Part shown: positions 1-10,360 of the stretch, one piece after another
Numbering within the stretch: position 1 is the stretch's first letter
Layout of the letters: each line of letters begins with the position of its first letter
Source of the DNA: Saussurea involucrata
Taxonomy: Eukaryota; Streptophyta; Magnoliopsida; Asterales; Asteraceae
DNA length: 64,000 nt
Assembly (NCBI GenBank): GCA_033807775.1
Contig: CM066325.1
Span: forward strand, 19,711,301 to 19,775,300
Direction: 5' to 3'
The notes under the pieces: generated by a model
Database searches by the model: none
Told to the model about the DNA's origin: nothing
What the model saw: the letters and a program-made list of their open reading frames with translations, nothing else
Made by a program: the position numbers and the translations under genes

Positions 1-2
1 CA

Positions 3-1007
3 CTTGTACGAGCTGGGGATACACGATGGAATTCTCATCTTAAAATAATTTTGAGTTTGATTTCTTTGTTTCCAGAGGTTATAAAGGTGCTTGAATACGT
101 CGAAGATGAATGTGATAATGGCGCTAATCGACTTCAAGCAAGTGGTCTTTTATCATATTTAAAGACGTTTGAATTTGTGTTTTACTTGCACTTAATGTTA
201 ACCATTTTAGGCTTAACAAATTCATTGTCTCAAGCTCTTCAAAGGAAAGATCAAGACATTTTGGAAGCAGTTGTTCTTGGAACAACCAAAGGGCAATTGC
301 AAATGCAACGAGAAAATGGGTTTGATCAAGTTTTGGAGAAATGCTACTCTTTTTGTGATAAACATAACATTGTCAAGTTGGATATGGCGGAAGGTTATGT
401 TAATACAAGAAATCCAAGGAAAAAGATGAGCATAAGCAATCGACATTATTATAATTATGATCTATTCAACACTGTTTTGGATATGCAGATTCGAGAGTTT
501 GGTGATCGTTTTTGTGAGATAAGCACCGACTTGCTTCAAAATATGTCAGTTTTGAATCCACACAATTCTTTTTCTCAGTTTAACAAATCAAGCCTATTGA
601 AGTTGAGTCAGATGTATCCACGTGATTTTGATGAGAAGGAAAAGACCAGTCTTGAGTACGAACTTGACATTTACTATCATTCTGTTTATAATGATGTCAG
701 ATTTGCCAATTTAAACGGCATTGCCGACCTTGTAAGATTGATGGTGGCAACAAGAAAGCATCTTTCTCATCCTTTAGTCTACCGATTATTGAAGCTAACA
801 TTGGTTTTGCCCATTGCAACTGCTACGGTTGAAAGATGCTTTTCAACGAAGAAGCTTGTCAATACAGATCTACGTAATCGAATTGTTGATGACTTTTTGA
901 ATGTCGCTCTCATTTGTGACATAGAAAAGGAATATCATGATAAAGTTAAGAATGAAGATGTCGTCGATCGGTTCCAAAAGATGAAGACACGTCGAGGACA
1001 AATTTAA
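3..1007 (+). CDS. hAT-superfamily transposase, C-terminal part (5' end outside window)
   Basis: The frame is open from the window edge, so the gene starts upstream; the Met at 51 is internal, because the codons from 3 to 50 read TRWNSH-type residues in the same frame, as expected just before the ISLFPEVIKVLEYV stretch. The C-terminal 90 residues carry the hAT dimerisation signature: LVYRLLKLTLVLPIATATVE, then RCFS and LRNRI. The family resembles plant TTF-type or ZMYM1-like (DUF4371) hAT proteins, DNA-cutting transposases that dimerise through this region in the nucleus. No stop or frameshift interrupts the visible 334 codons, which end at TAA 1005-1007. Whether the upstream catalytic part is intact cannot be seen. 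It could be a domesticated hAT gene, but the surrounding repeats make a transposon copy likelier. Confidence 0.85.
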   Translation, partial: LVRAGDTRWNSHLKIILSLISLFPEVIKVLEYVEDECDNGANRLQASGLLSYLKTFEFVFYLHLMLTILGLTNSLSQALQRKDQDILEAVVLGTTKGQLQMQRENGFDQVLEKCYSFCDKHNIVKLDMAEGYVNTRNPRKKMSISNRHYYNYDLFNTVLDMQIREFGDRFCEISTDLLQNMSVLNPHNSFSQFNKSSLLKLSQMYPRDFDEKEKTSLEYELDIYYHSVYNDVRFANLNGIADLVRLMVATRKHLSHPLVYRLLKLTLVLPIATATVERCFSTKKLVNTDLRNRIVDDFLNVALICDIEKEYHDKVKNEDVVDRFQKMKTRRGQI

Positions 1008-1171
1008 GAGTTGTTTCTCAATCGTAAAAAAACATACTTTTTGTGTTCATTTTTCGGTATATATTGACCGTTTTCAAAGGATGAAGACGGGTCAGGTACA
1101 AATTTAGGAGTTGATTCTCGATCCTATTAAAACAATATTTTTTGTAATTATTTTTGGATCTATATTATATT
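972..1171 (+). repeat. diverged 100-bp tandem duplication of the transposase 3' end
   Basis: About 100 bp spanning the last codons and 3' flank of the transposase (ATGAAGAC at 981) recurs exactly 100 bp downstream (ATGAAGAC at 1081), including the ACAAATTTA..GAGTTG part and the following T-rich tract. The second unit is mutated and not in the reading frame of the gene. Confidence 0.6.
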
Positions 1172-1172
1172 A

Positions 1173-1423
1173 TATTATTATATGGTGTCAGCATATAAAA
1201 ATTTGTCTAGGTCCGTACCTGCCAACAATAATGAAAACCGTTTTAGGCATATGGCGCGGTTTTCAGCAATTCCTTTTCATCCAGATTGGTTGCATGAATT
1301 TTATAATTCATTTCTCCATTATCTAGTTTTTTTTTGAGACAAACCAACATTAAAAAAAACTTTTATTTCGTTTCAAAGTTTTGCATTTCCCAAATCATCA
1401 AAATATCTATATCTATCTCTCTT

Positions 1424-1456
<33 letters not shown>
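1173..1456. other. AT-rich stretch with a CT microsatellite
   Basis: No gene seen. A pyrimidine microsatellite (mainly CT) occupies about 1411-1441 and runs into (TA)n at 1442-1457, which borders the following MITE. Confidence 0.5.
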
Positions 1457-1457
<1 letters not shown>

Positions 1458-1576
1458 GGGTCTCCTTCTTTTGTTAACCAGTGCATATATGCATATCAGA
1501 CAATTGTAATATGTGCATATATGCAATGCCCGATGTGCATATATGCAATACATGAAAAAGTTAACAAAAGAATGAG

Positions 1577-1581
<5 letters not shown>
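1457..1581. mobile_element. 125-bp MITE inserted in a (TA)n tract
   Basis: Inverted ends AGGGTCTC...GAGACCCT extend inward as CTTTTGTTAAC and GTTAACAAAAG. Both sides are (TA)n runs (1442-1457 and 1581-1612). Inside are three copies of GTGCATATATGC. The layout resembles MITEs that target TA microsatellites; the superfamily is not resolved. Confidence 0.7.
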
Positions 1582-1617
<36 letters not shown>

Positions 1618-2469
1618 AGATCCAATAAATCAATGAGAAAGCTTATTTGTTATTTATCTATTTTTTTAGAATTTTGACTTTTTTTAAATGTGTTTGGCTC
1701 ACATTGGTATATAATGGGTTGATTGTTGTTGAAAAAAAAATGTGAAATGGTGTTTAGCTAAATAGCTAAACCTAAGCTTAATGATTAAGTTAATTAATAT
1801 TAGTCTTTTTTGTTTATTTTAAAATAACTTCAACCCATGTTTAATGATTTTAACATCAATCTATAAATTAAACAATTAAACAATTCATATATGAACTTAA
1901 TTATTTTTATTTGTTAATCAATATCTACATATAAATAAAGATCCATGAAATCAATGAGAAGCCTCCTTTGTTATTTATATGTTTTCTTAAAATTTTGAAT
2001 TTTTTAAAAATGATGGCTATGATGAAGAGATAAAATATTAGTGTTGTTTAGATGAAAAACTGGAAATAGAAAATGTATATATAAAAGGTTGATTGGTGTT
2101 GTTAGAAAAAAAAAACATTTCTTTATTCATGTAAAAAACCTTTTACATTAATCTATGTATTTTTTAATTTATATGTATCATTAAGGTCAAAATTTTCGAA
2201 TATAACCCCTTAGTAATATTTTATATGTAATTTTTTTTTCATGTAGCAGTCTTAACGTGTCTTTGCGGCATAGGTGAAATTGATGTCATAGTAGGTGGTT
2301 GGAGAAAAACGGATGAGATAACTTCGACTACATCATAATAACTTTTTACTTATATTTCATAATAATATATTTATTCACCAGACAAAACACAATATTGTTA
2401 CTCACTCTCAAAACACAGTAGCGACTAGCGAATGCTAGTTACTATAAAAACAATTACCAAGACCATCCA

Positions 2470-2720
2470 ATCATCCATTACAACAATTTCTATTAGATTT
2501 CTCTTTGTCACACATGATTTTTAATTAAGAAATTGCGGTGGTTGTGACTTGTGAGTATGATGTTTTAATAGAGAATTGAGTTTTTGGTAATTGTTAGTGT
2601 CATATATGTACTTTTTATTGATGTGACAATGAATAATATAAGAAATTGTAAGGTATAATTTCTTAATAAGAACTTGTTTTATGTCACATTATAGTTTGTG
2701 CTGTTTTGTGGAATATGTTT
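2470..2720 (-). repeat. dispersed repeat, second copy near 22300-22690
   Basis: Read on the minus strand, this stretch matches 22310-22670 in order: a TATACC..ACAATTTCTTAT block, a CAATAAAAAGTAC-like block, CATACTCACA-like sequence and CACAACCACC.CAATTTCT. The downstream copy is interrupted by a SINE, which this copy lacks. Confidence 0.5.
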
Positions 2721-2744
2721 ATTGTGAAAAATGTATAAATAATT

Positions 2745-2900
2745 AGGGGTGAGCATGGTACGGTACCATGTTTTTTTTTTCAATACCGTGTATAACCAAT
2801 TATAATTGATACGCCAAAAAATATACCGTGTACCAACCAACTCTACTTGGTACCAACTTAACTGATACCAACATTTTTTGGTACCGTACCAACATCTTCA
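2745..2900. repeat. fold-back repeat rich in GGTACGGTACC
   Basis: It begins GGGGTGAGCATGGTACGG and contains repeated, partly palindromic GGTAC and TACCAA motifs. It looks like a non-autonomous hAT-type element end, but no matching far end or TSD could be placed. Confidence 0.35.
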
Positions 2901-3145
2901 AACTTGAAATTACAATTAAATGCTTCAATACAAATTGATGATACAAGCCAGCTGATTGTCCAAATAACGGGTTGTTCAGCATTGCGTTTGTGAAGAGAAA
3001 AGATTTAGGGAGTTATGGTTTCGTATAATCGTATTTGTGTAGTTGCATTGAGAAGATAAGGCAGAAAATTCGTAATTTACTCTTAAATAAATAAAATATT
3101 TTTATTCAATAAATAAATGTTTATATTTATACATAACGATTATTT

Positions 3146-3197
3146 AATGTTAAAATATTAAACTAAAATATAATGTTAAAATATTAAACTAAAATAT
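3146..3197. repeat. 26-bp tandem repeat, two units
   Basis: Two adjacent units beginning AATGTTAAAATATTAAAC (AATGT at 3146, 3172 and again at 3198). Confidence 0.7.
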
Positions 3198-4020
3198 AAT
3201 GTAAAACTTAAATTAATTGTCATTTTATTTTTCTCCAAATCTTTGTCAAATCTCTTCCGCCAAATATATTGTAAACAATGATTCATTAACCTATTACGTA
3301 CTTGTATGTGATTTTGGAGACAGTTTTCGTACTCAAAAAGTATGTTATGAGAGATTTGAAGTATTGTTATAGTAAAATTAACATCACCGTCTATCGAAAC
3401 CGAACAAGTGACAATGTTAGAATGACTGAATATTAAAAAATAAAAAATTCAGGTGATGAGAGAATTTCATACATTGTTTGTGGAAACAAAAAAATAAAGA
3501 ACAAACGTGAAAAATTAAAAATAGTCATGAAATTGATGGAAATTGATCCCACAAAAATGACCGAACCACAAAATAGATTGTACGAACGTCAATTTCAAAA
3601 ACTTCTAAACGAACAATGATGTGATTTTATATGTGTTAAGTTTATATTTTTATTATGTAAATTATTTTATTGTATTATAATATAGATTATATTTTGCATT
3701 TTAAAATATTCGTTAATATATTAATGTTAAGTTCATAAGAAAATCAAATGTAATGTTAAATTTATAATTTAATAGATAAATTAATTAGAGCATCTCCAAG
3801 AACTATGCTAAAATAGAAAAAAAAGGAATTTAACAATTTTTTGCTCCAACAGCTATGCTATGTTGTATGTTAAAATGGATAAAAGATTAGAGAGGAGGTA
3901 AAAATCTTCAAATTTGGAGAAATTTTCTTGTATGCTAAAATTAGAGAAAAAAGTAAAGAAAAATAATATTTTATTCTTTCCACCGTGACACTTGAATTAA
4001 TAGGTTAAGGAGAAAGAAAT

Positions 4021-4029
4021 AATATTTTG
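4021..4029. repeat. left 9-bp TSD of the MULE (AATATTTTG)
   Basis: Identical to 7098-7106, immediately outside the inverted repeats. Confidence 0.85.
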
Positions 4030-4351
4030 GAGTAAACTACAAATTTCATCCCTGACGTTTACCCTTAGCTACAAAAATTGTCCCTAAACTTCAATAAGTG
4101 CAGAAATCATCCCTTTTGTTTGGATTTCGCTTTGAAAGTGGTCCCTCGTCGTTAACTTCGTTAACAAACTCAGTTAAGATAGGGGTATGTTCGTCTTTTT
4201 ACACATTTTTGTCTTCTCTTATTTTTGTCCCTTTCTTGTCTCTCTCTCCTAAAACTCCTTCTTCCCCATTTTCCTAAAACCTTTCTTCTCCATTGCACCA
4301 TCCACTGCCGGAACAATTTCCTGTGACCTCACATCCCCTTCAATTATTATA

Positions 4352-4619
4352 ATGACAGCACGTCTACTTTTAACCTGGAGCAGTGGAGGTATCTTTTGCT
4401 TGTGTGTGTGTGTAGTTTTGTAACCAAATCTACTAAAGTGCTACCTCTTCTACAGGAACCTTCATCATCTATGTTGTTGTGTCTACTTTTACACTAATGT
4501 TTGTCAAACTATGGGTCCTGAAACAAAACCTAGTCATCGTTCTGCAAAGTTTTAAGTGTGTGTATGTGGGAATCAAAATGAGGCTCAGATCTGTTTTACG
4601 ATCGAAACAAGAGGACTAG
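4352..4619 (+). pseudogene. possible captured gene fragment with a short intron
   Basis: An ATG at 4352 opens a short frame that runs through GT-AG boundaries at 4389-4455 (67-nt candidate intron, GAG|GTATCT and CTACAG|GA) and continues to TAG at 4617-4619, 66 codons in total. The piece after the intron starts with a hydrophobic run (FIIYVVVSTFTLMFVKLW). I do not recognise the product. The upstream CT-rich tract resembles a plant 5' leader, which fits capture of a host gene start by the MULE. Length and intron size make chance a real possibility. Confidence 0.25.
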
Positions 4620-4905
4620 ACCAATGGCTGCAATAACAGAGGTTGCATACGGAGAACCAGACAGAAATGAATTTCGAAGAAGAGGGAGGGTTGGGGTGGT
4701 CACTAGGAGTCGAAGAAGAGGTTGGTCGGAGTTGGCGATGTTATTTTTTTTCTGGGTTTAGGGATCACCATGGGGGCTAACGACGTGGGTGTTGCGATGG
4801 TCTTGGTAGTCGGAGGTCGCCGGAGATGTTTTGGTGCGATGGTCTTGGTAGCCGGAGTTTTGGTGGGATGCTCACTTTCACAGACATATATACACTCATA
4901 CAGAG

Positions 4906-4945
<40 letters not shown>

Positions 4946-5304
4946 GAAGACTATTTTGCAACCCTTAAAAAGGTTGCAACTTTTGCAACCACGATCTTAA
5001 CCGTTCATTAGATCTTAAGATATTTTTGTTATATAAATTAAATATATAAATCGCAGGGGCATGTTAGTCTTTATGTAATAATTTTTTTTATTAATTCATT
5101 AATTGAAAAGATAATGTTGAATCTTCTCCTAAAAACAAGCTAACCGATTGGTATCCTAATCATGGTATTTTTTTTTGTTTTTCAATTTGCTATTCAGTTT
5201 CCTTCATATCAATATATTTCATATTATACGTCTGTTTGATATTTTTTCAACGAATTTCCAGTAGGGTTCGGCAGCAACAGTGTTTAGTATGACGAAAGAA
5301 TTGA

Positions 5305-5709
5305 ATGAAGACGAAGGCAACAACAAGGTTGTTCAATCTGGGTTTAATCGAAGGAGACGATGAAGAAGAAACCCCACCACCACCACAACAACCGCCGTCG
5401 TCATCAACCATGAAGAAGAAACCCCACCACCACAACAACCGCCGCCGTCGCATCCTCCTCCTCCCTTTCATCCCCGCCGTTGCCGGATGTATTTTGTTCC
5501 TCTTTGCCGTTTTATCGTTACATCGGCCGTTGTACATCGATTCCAGTCGTCCTCTTCTTCTCTTTTTAGATCTGTTAATATCACATCAGATCGGTGACAT
5601 TTGTCGTATTAGATCGGAGATCGTCAATATCTCAGATTGGTCTATGGTCTATGGTCGTTCCGGGTTTCAAGAATCCCAAATTCATGATTTCAGATTCAAG
5701 AATCCCTAA
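5305..5709 (+). CDS. possible captured N-terminus of a type II membrane protein
   Basis: This 134-codon frame starts with acidic and proline-rich sequence (EGDDEEETPPPPQQPP), then basic NNRRRRI and one hydrophobic segment, about residues 50-70 (ILLLPFIPAVAGCILFLFAV). That order is typical of signal-anchored Golgi enzymes of plants, such as glycosyltransferases, but no catalytic domain follows: after residue 80 the frame turns into repeat-derived sequence and ends. GC content and codon use are higher than in the AT-rich surroundings. I read it as a host exon fragment captured by the element; the source gene is not recognised. A second ATG at 5289 opens a short alternative frame. Confidence 0.35.
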   Translation: MKTKATTRLFNLGLIEGDDEEETPPPPQQPPSSSTMKKKPHHHNNRRRRILLLPFIPAVAGCILFLFAVLSLHRPLYIDSSRPLLLFLDLLISHQIGDICRIRSEIVNISDWSMVYGRSGFQESQIHDFRFKNP

Positions 5710-5800
5710 TTCATGATTTCCCAATCAAGAATCCCAAATTCATGATTTCCCAATCAAGAATCCCAAATTCTTGATTCCAGATTCAAGAATGCCCAATCAT
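5660..5800. repeat. 32-bp tandem minisatellite
   Basis: Four degenerate units of CAAGAATCCCAAATTCATGA plus a TTTCCCAAT-type spacer follow one another at the end of the captured reading frame. Confidence 0.75.
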
Positions 5801-5939
5801 TGTCTATTGTTGCAATGTTTACAGACAATGAAGTCTTTTGGGGGCATCCTAATTATGGTGGGGAGGAAGCAGTGGATTTGAAGTGGCCTGGAAGTTTTTA
5901 TATGAATTCTTCGCAACCAGCTTCTATGATCCACATACG

Positions 5940-6360
5940 CTAGATTATAAATCATGATTATAAATACGATTCACAAACTTTTCAATGTATATAAACATAG
6001 CAGAATCATGATTCCAATATATGACTAAAACCATCCGTGATTTTTGAACAATCGATTGCCATTTGTTCTTAAAAAAACAACCCTTAATACCTTTTTTATA
6101 AAATCAAACTCCTACAAAAATAAGTTAAAATATCGAAGGCAATTTTAATCGGAAATTGAATTTTGGAAATGGAGAGAAATTCGGGATTTGCAATCTTAAT
6201 GAATCTTTGTTGCCATGATTAATAGGATTCTGGAATTTCATTTTTGGACCAAATTACCCTTTAGCGCCTTATTAATGGAAGGTTAAATAGAAAAAAATTT
6301 GAATTTTAATTAAAAAGGTAGGAATTGATCTTAGCCATCTAATTTGTAATCAATGGTGAG
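5940..6360. other. AT-rich interior of the nested element
   Basis: No ORF, RNA or clear signal seen before the right inverted repeat. Confidence 0.4.
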
Positions 6361-6440
6361 ATCATGGGTTTCACTGGTTTCAACTTTTTTAACGGTTTTA
6401 AAATATATCACCTCCATACATACATATATATATATATATA

Positions 6441-6812
6441 GGAGGTATCCGTTGCAAACCAGTCAGTTTGTGCAAACCTCGTACAAACCAATCTACCAAT
6501 CACGTAACTTTGTTTTTTATCCATAAGGGTATTTTAGGGCTTTTAGCATATTGTTTCATCTCCACCAATCACGTAACTTATTTTTTTATATCCATAACTT
6601 CTTTTTTATATCCATAAGGGTATTTTAGGGCTCTATCGGAAAATATAGATTCATGAAGCCAAATTATATATTCATGAAGCCAAATTTTATATTCATGAAG
6701 CCAAAATATAGATTCATGAAGCATCAACAATTTTTTTTTGCAGATTCATCATTGTAGATTGGTTTGTACGGGGTTTGCACAAACTGACTGGTTTGCAATT
6801 GAGACTTCACCT
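6441..6812. mobile_element. 372-bp MITE with about 50-bp TIRs, flanked by (TA)n
   Basis: The left arm GGAGGTATCCGTTGCAAACC continues through AGTCAGTTTGTGCAAAC and GTACAAACCAATCT; the right arm is its inverse, ending at about 6812. (TA)n lies on both sides (6423-6440 and 6812-6830). The middle holds four ATTCATGAAGC.AAAT repeats (about 6645-6725) and a repeated CATAAGGGTATTTTAGGGC block. Confidence 0.85.
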
Positions 6813-7097
6813 ATATATATATATATATAAAATATCAATATAACTTAAATGAAATTACAATTAGATACTTAATGTTAAATGGGTTTTACAAGAATAAGAA
6901 AAAACAAAATAAAACTACAAAAAGAAAGGAAAAAACATGGTTTGACGAAAATACCCCTGATTCTAACGGAGTTAGTGAGCAGAGACCACTTTCAAAGCGA
7001 AATCAAAACAATAGGGATGATTTCTGCACTTATTGAAGTTTAGGGACAATTTTCATAGTTTAAGGTAAACGTTAGGGACAAAATTTGTAGTTTACTC

Positions 7098-7106
7098 AAT
7101 ATTTTG
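7098..7106. repeat. right 9-bp TSD of the MULE (AATATTTTG)
   Basis: Identical to 4021-4029. Its last base is also the first base of the next MULE-like element, so the two abut. Confidence 0.85.
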
Positions 7107-7283
7107 AGTAAATTGCAATTTTGGTCCCCGTGGATTGTTGTTTTTCTCATTTTTGGTTCCTATATAATTTTTATTCCAAGAAAAATCCTATGGTATGTAA
7201 AAGTGCTTGCATTTGGTCCTAAAGAGTAACACCATTACGTTGCTCCGTTAAAACCCCCCAAGGACCAAAATTGCAATATACTC
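7106..7283. mobile_element. short MULE-type MITE abutting the Pack-MULE
   Basis: The ends GAGTAAATTGCAATTTTGG and GGACCAAAATTGCAATATAC (then TC) are inverted copies, belonging to the same 'GAGTAAA..TGCAA' end class as the neighbouring MULE. No 9-bp duplication was found for this one. Confidence 0.6.
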
Positions 7284-7406
7284 TTTTATTATTATACCAT
7301 TTATTTAAAACATAATAATTATTTTATAATTAATAAATAATTATCACTTGATTTAAAAATAACTTATTTAATAAAATGACAAAATTTAACATAATTATAA
7401 TTATAA

Positions 7407-7590
7407 GAGTGAATTGCAGTTTTGGTCCCTGTGGTTATATGATTTCTTTGAAAGAGGTACCTAAACTTCAATATCTCAAGAAGTGGTCCCTTAGTTTTCA
7501 AATTTACTCTAAAAGGAGGACCTGACCACTAACTTTGTTAAAAACTTCAGTTAGAGTCAGGGGCATTTTCGTCCAACCAGGTTTTTAATC
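7407..7590 (+). repeat. MULE-type terminal arm (left-facing end)
   Basis: It starts GAGTGAATTGCAGTTTTGG and shares the later CAGTTAGAGTCAGGGGCA block with other MULE arms in the window. The best candidate partner is the inverted arm ending at 20170, but the flanking 9-mers do not match. Confidence 0.5.
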
Positions 7591-7673
7591 TAATTTTGCA
7601 ATTTTTTATGCTTTTCTATGTTTTTGTAAAAACCATTGAAGTTATAGGGGCCAACTATGTAAATAACTCTAAT

Positions 7674-7732
<59 letters not shown>
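7674..7732. repeat. compound (AT)n(GT)n microsatellite
   Basis: An (AT)n run to about 7696 is followed by about 18 GT units. Confidence 0.9.
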
Positions 7733-7736
<4 letters not shown>

Positions 7737-8985
7737 CCTGTATATATCACCTTCTTCGCCAATAGGGACCATGTTTCCCTGCCTTCTTCCCCAACCTGTA
7801 CGACCTATTATGACCATCTCCGGCCAAAAAAACAGGAACCACAGGTACGAAACCTCTACTGCAGCCCCATCCCTCCCGCAAGGCCTGTGTATTACATAAA
7901 ACGAGGATGTTCATTCTTATGGTGGTCAAACATTTAGAGCGGTGGATCAATGGAAGAAGTGAAGGATTGCACAAGAAGGATCACTAGATCACCAATGTGG
8001 GTAGGAGACATAGAGATGAGTGTGTTTGAGAGGAGTTTTTTGCCGGGGATGGGGGAAGAAGACGATGATGGATGAGAGGTACCAAGTGTTTAACTGGTAA
8101 TCTTCTTTCGTTTAGATAAGACAACTTATCTAAACGGTCAATTTTTCATTCAGGACTTGGTCTTCACAGAGCCACTAACGCCATACGCCAAACAGACCCC
8201 CTTGCTCTACTTCAAAACTAGATGCCATGTTTGCATGAACCACCAACGCCATATGAGGAGTCGTAGTTGTCAACGACGCTGTTGAAGTCCCCATCACTTC
8301 GCTGAACAGGTTTGTTTATTGTGACTTTATCCAAAATCAAACAGTTAAGTGATTTAAGAAAAATGGGATTTGATTAGTCTAAGTATTGGGTTTAGATCAA
8401 GTATTCAAATATTTTGTTAAACTCTAAAACTCTCCTATAAAAAATTGATCGCTACCTTAATTTATCGCAGCTAGTAAAAGCATAAAAGAGTTGGTAATCA
8501 TATTAACATCAATTTTTATGTTATATGGAACTACTGGATTTCATATTCGATATTGCAATTATATATATATATATCCCTATTTTTAGAAATGGTGTGTATG
8601 ACCTAATTAGATTAGTAGTAGCAATTGCAACAACACTACACTTATAATGATTTGGATTGGGGAACGTGGTTGTCGAATCCCGCGGGGTAATGTTGATGCA
8701 AAAGAAACAGATGCAGGACGATCACGACAATATGTTATATATCATAATTATATATTTTTTCTTGAATACTCATCTTCGCCAAATAAATCAGAACACCATG
8801 ATGAACACTTAAACCCATATTTATCTCCTCAATCAAGATCCAAAAAAACTAAAATTAAACCCAGATTGATTTCCTCAATCAAACTCAGATCCAAAAAATT
8901 TGAAATTAAACCTAGATACATCTCCTCATTCAAACCCAGATTCAAAACCTTAAATGGAATCCTAAATCAAATCCAGATCCAAAAA
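7733..8985. other. unassigned sequence left of the solo LTR
   Basis: No supported gene. A GC-richer part (7740-7960) has short frames in several phases with no recognisable domain and may be captured gene debris. From about 8815 to 8965 there is a degenerate tandem of about 55 bp built on CTCCTCAATCAA and AAATTAAACCCAGAT motifs. Confidence 0.4.
8815..8965. repeat. degenerate 55-bp tandem repeat
   Basis: Three imperfect units each carry TC(C)TCA.TCAAACCCAGAT and AAATTAAACC motifs. Confidence 0.55.
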
Positions 8986-9499
8986 TGTAACAACCGGTTC
9001 TTTTGTAGGAAATATGAAAGTTTAGTGTCATTTGTCTAAAGAATGGAAGTATACTTGGAGGACCAAAATGGAAATTTGAGAGAGAGTATTTAAGGGCACA
9101 ACTCCCTAGGGTTAGCTGATTTTCAGCTATTCTTGGTGGTGTTGGTGGCTAGGGAAGAAAAGAGAAGGAGAAAGGGATTTTTGGGAGAAAGAAATCAAAA
9201 GAGAGAAGAAATCAACAAGGTAATCCTTTCTAAATTCGTGTTCCTTGTTGTTGTAGTATTCCTTTCTTAATTAGTCTGGATTCTTAAGTCTGAATGTGGA
9301 GATTCAATGAGCTTTCACTCACTTTTCCCTAAAAATGTGTTTTATGGGTTTTTGTCTTAATAAACCAATTTAAGGGGTTGTAAATGGATTAAGTGAGTAT
9401 TTGAGGATGGGTGGATGAACCCTTGTATATACCTAATCGACTTAATGGCAAAAATCGAAGTATAGATCAGTTTTAGACTTGTTAAGTTCGAACAGCCGC

Positions 9500-9790
9500 G
9501 TTTTCCGGACACCAGTGTTCGGTGGTGTTCGGATATGTTGCAAGTGTCCGGGTAAGTGCCTCGTGAGGGTGTCCGGTGTTTCTTAGTATCCGGGTAGCTG
9601 AAGTCTCCGGATAAGCTTAGTGTCCGGGTAGCTTTGCCCGGATAAGTCTAGCGTCCGGATAAGTGTTGTGTCCGAAAATGTGTTGTGTCCGGAAAAGTGT
9701 TACGTCCGGACAATGCTGTATCCGAAAAATAGCTGTATCCGGAAAATAGTTGTGTCCGGATTGAGTTCTCCGGACAGATGGGTGAACTGT
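9500..9790 (+). repeat. TCCGGA motif array in the solo LTR
   Basis: I count about fourteen degenerate copies of (G/A/C)TCCGG(A/G)(T/A)AA-type motifs at 12-20-bp spacing, many followed by GTG or TAG. It lies just upstream of the GTGAGTTC donor-like site. Confidence 0.8.
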
Positions 9791-10360
9791 TTTCTGATGC
9801 GAAACTGTTACCTTAGGTGTTCGTGCGGTTTAGCTCGGAGGTATTTAAGAAGTGCGTTGTACGTCAAGCAAGGTGAGTTCCCTAACCCTTTTACGGCGTA
9901 AAGTGTTAAACGTTTTCTTTACTGATTATGGTTCTTAAAGCGCACGAAATGTTTATAATCGAAATGCATGTTTCTCACGAACGTACCTATTTATATCTAA
10001 AAGAAAGTTTGACATGATGAAATGTAAGGCATGCTTTGTAAGGTTTTATTACATGCTTTATGTAACGTATGTGCATGCTATGTGATGTTGGTATGCACTG
10101 TGGGATCAGTGAGCCTCGGGATCCGATGATCCCTTGGTTATGGATGATGAGCCTATTGGTTGGAATTCGTTTCCTCCTAGGCGGGTGGAGGGGAGTCTGC
10201 TTGGGCCCCGATACCTTAGAGGGCGAAAAGGGGAGTCTGCTTGGGCCCCGATCGCGAATGGTTATGTGATCCATTACACAGTGCAGTACCTTATGTGATG
10301 AGTTACGATGTTATCATCTAAATGATTTTTTTACTGTTGATACATGTTGTTTTCGGAGGG

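Larger units (their letters stand above)
1613..4020. other. AT-rich intergenic DNA with decayed repeats
   Basis: No convincing gene. It contains a fragment related in inverted orientation to 22300-22690 (about 2470-2720), a GGTACGGTACC-rich fold-back fragment (2745-2900), a 26-bp tandem repeat (3146-3197), and at 3782 a TTA + GAGCATCTCC end typical of small PIF-type MITEs, with ATGCTAAAAT-type sequence after it. Confidence 0.5.
4943..6415. mobile_element. nested 1.47-kb element with diverged TIRs in (TA)n
   Basis: The left end (GAGGAAGACTATTTTGCAAC onward) and the inverted right end (GGAGGTGATATATTTTAAAA onward) align through the AACC.TTAAAAA.GTTG block and further to the ATTAGAT..CTAAGAT block. 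(TA)n lies on the left (4909-4942) and a CATACATATA tract on the right. It sits wholly inside the MULE and carries the proline-rich ORF at 5305. Confidence 0.55.
4030..7097. mobile_element. Mutator-like element (Pack-MULE type) with long TIRs
   Basis: The left end starts GAGTAAACTACAAATTTC and the right end is its reverse complement (GAAATTTG-type reading into GTAGTTTACTC). Similarity between the arms continues for about 150-170 bp (4030-4200 and 6940-7097), through blocks reading as 'dispensable' non-coding motifs such as GTCCCTAAACTTCAATAAGTGC and its inverse. A perfect 9-bp target duplication AATATTTTG flanks it (4021-4029 and 7098-7106), which is diagnostic of Mutator-like elements. There is no transposase inside; instead it holds gene-like fragments (4352-4619, 5305-5709) and two smaller elements, so it is non-autonomous and probably a Pack-MULE. 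Confidence 0.88.

Noticed and set aside
7596..7937. 113-codon frame with poly-Ile/Tyr and Val/Cys tracts.
   Set aside because: It is a translation of the (AT)n(GT)n microsatellite.
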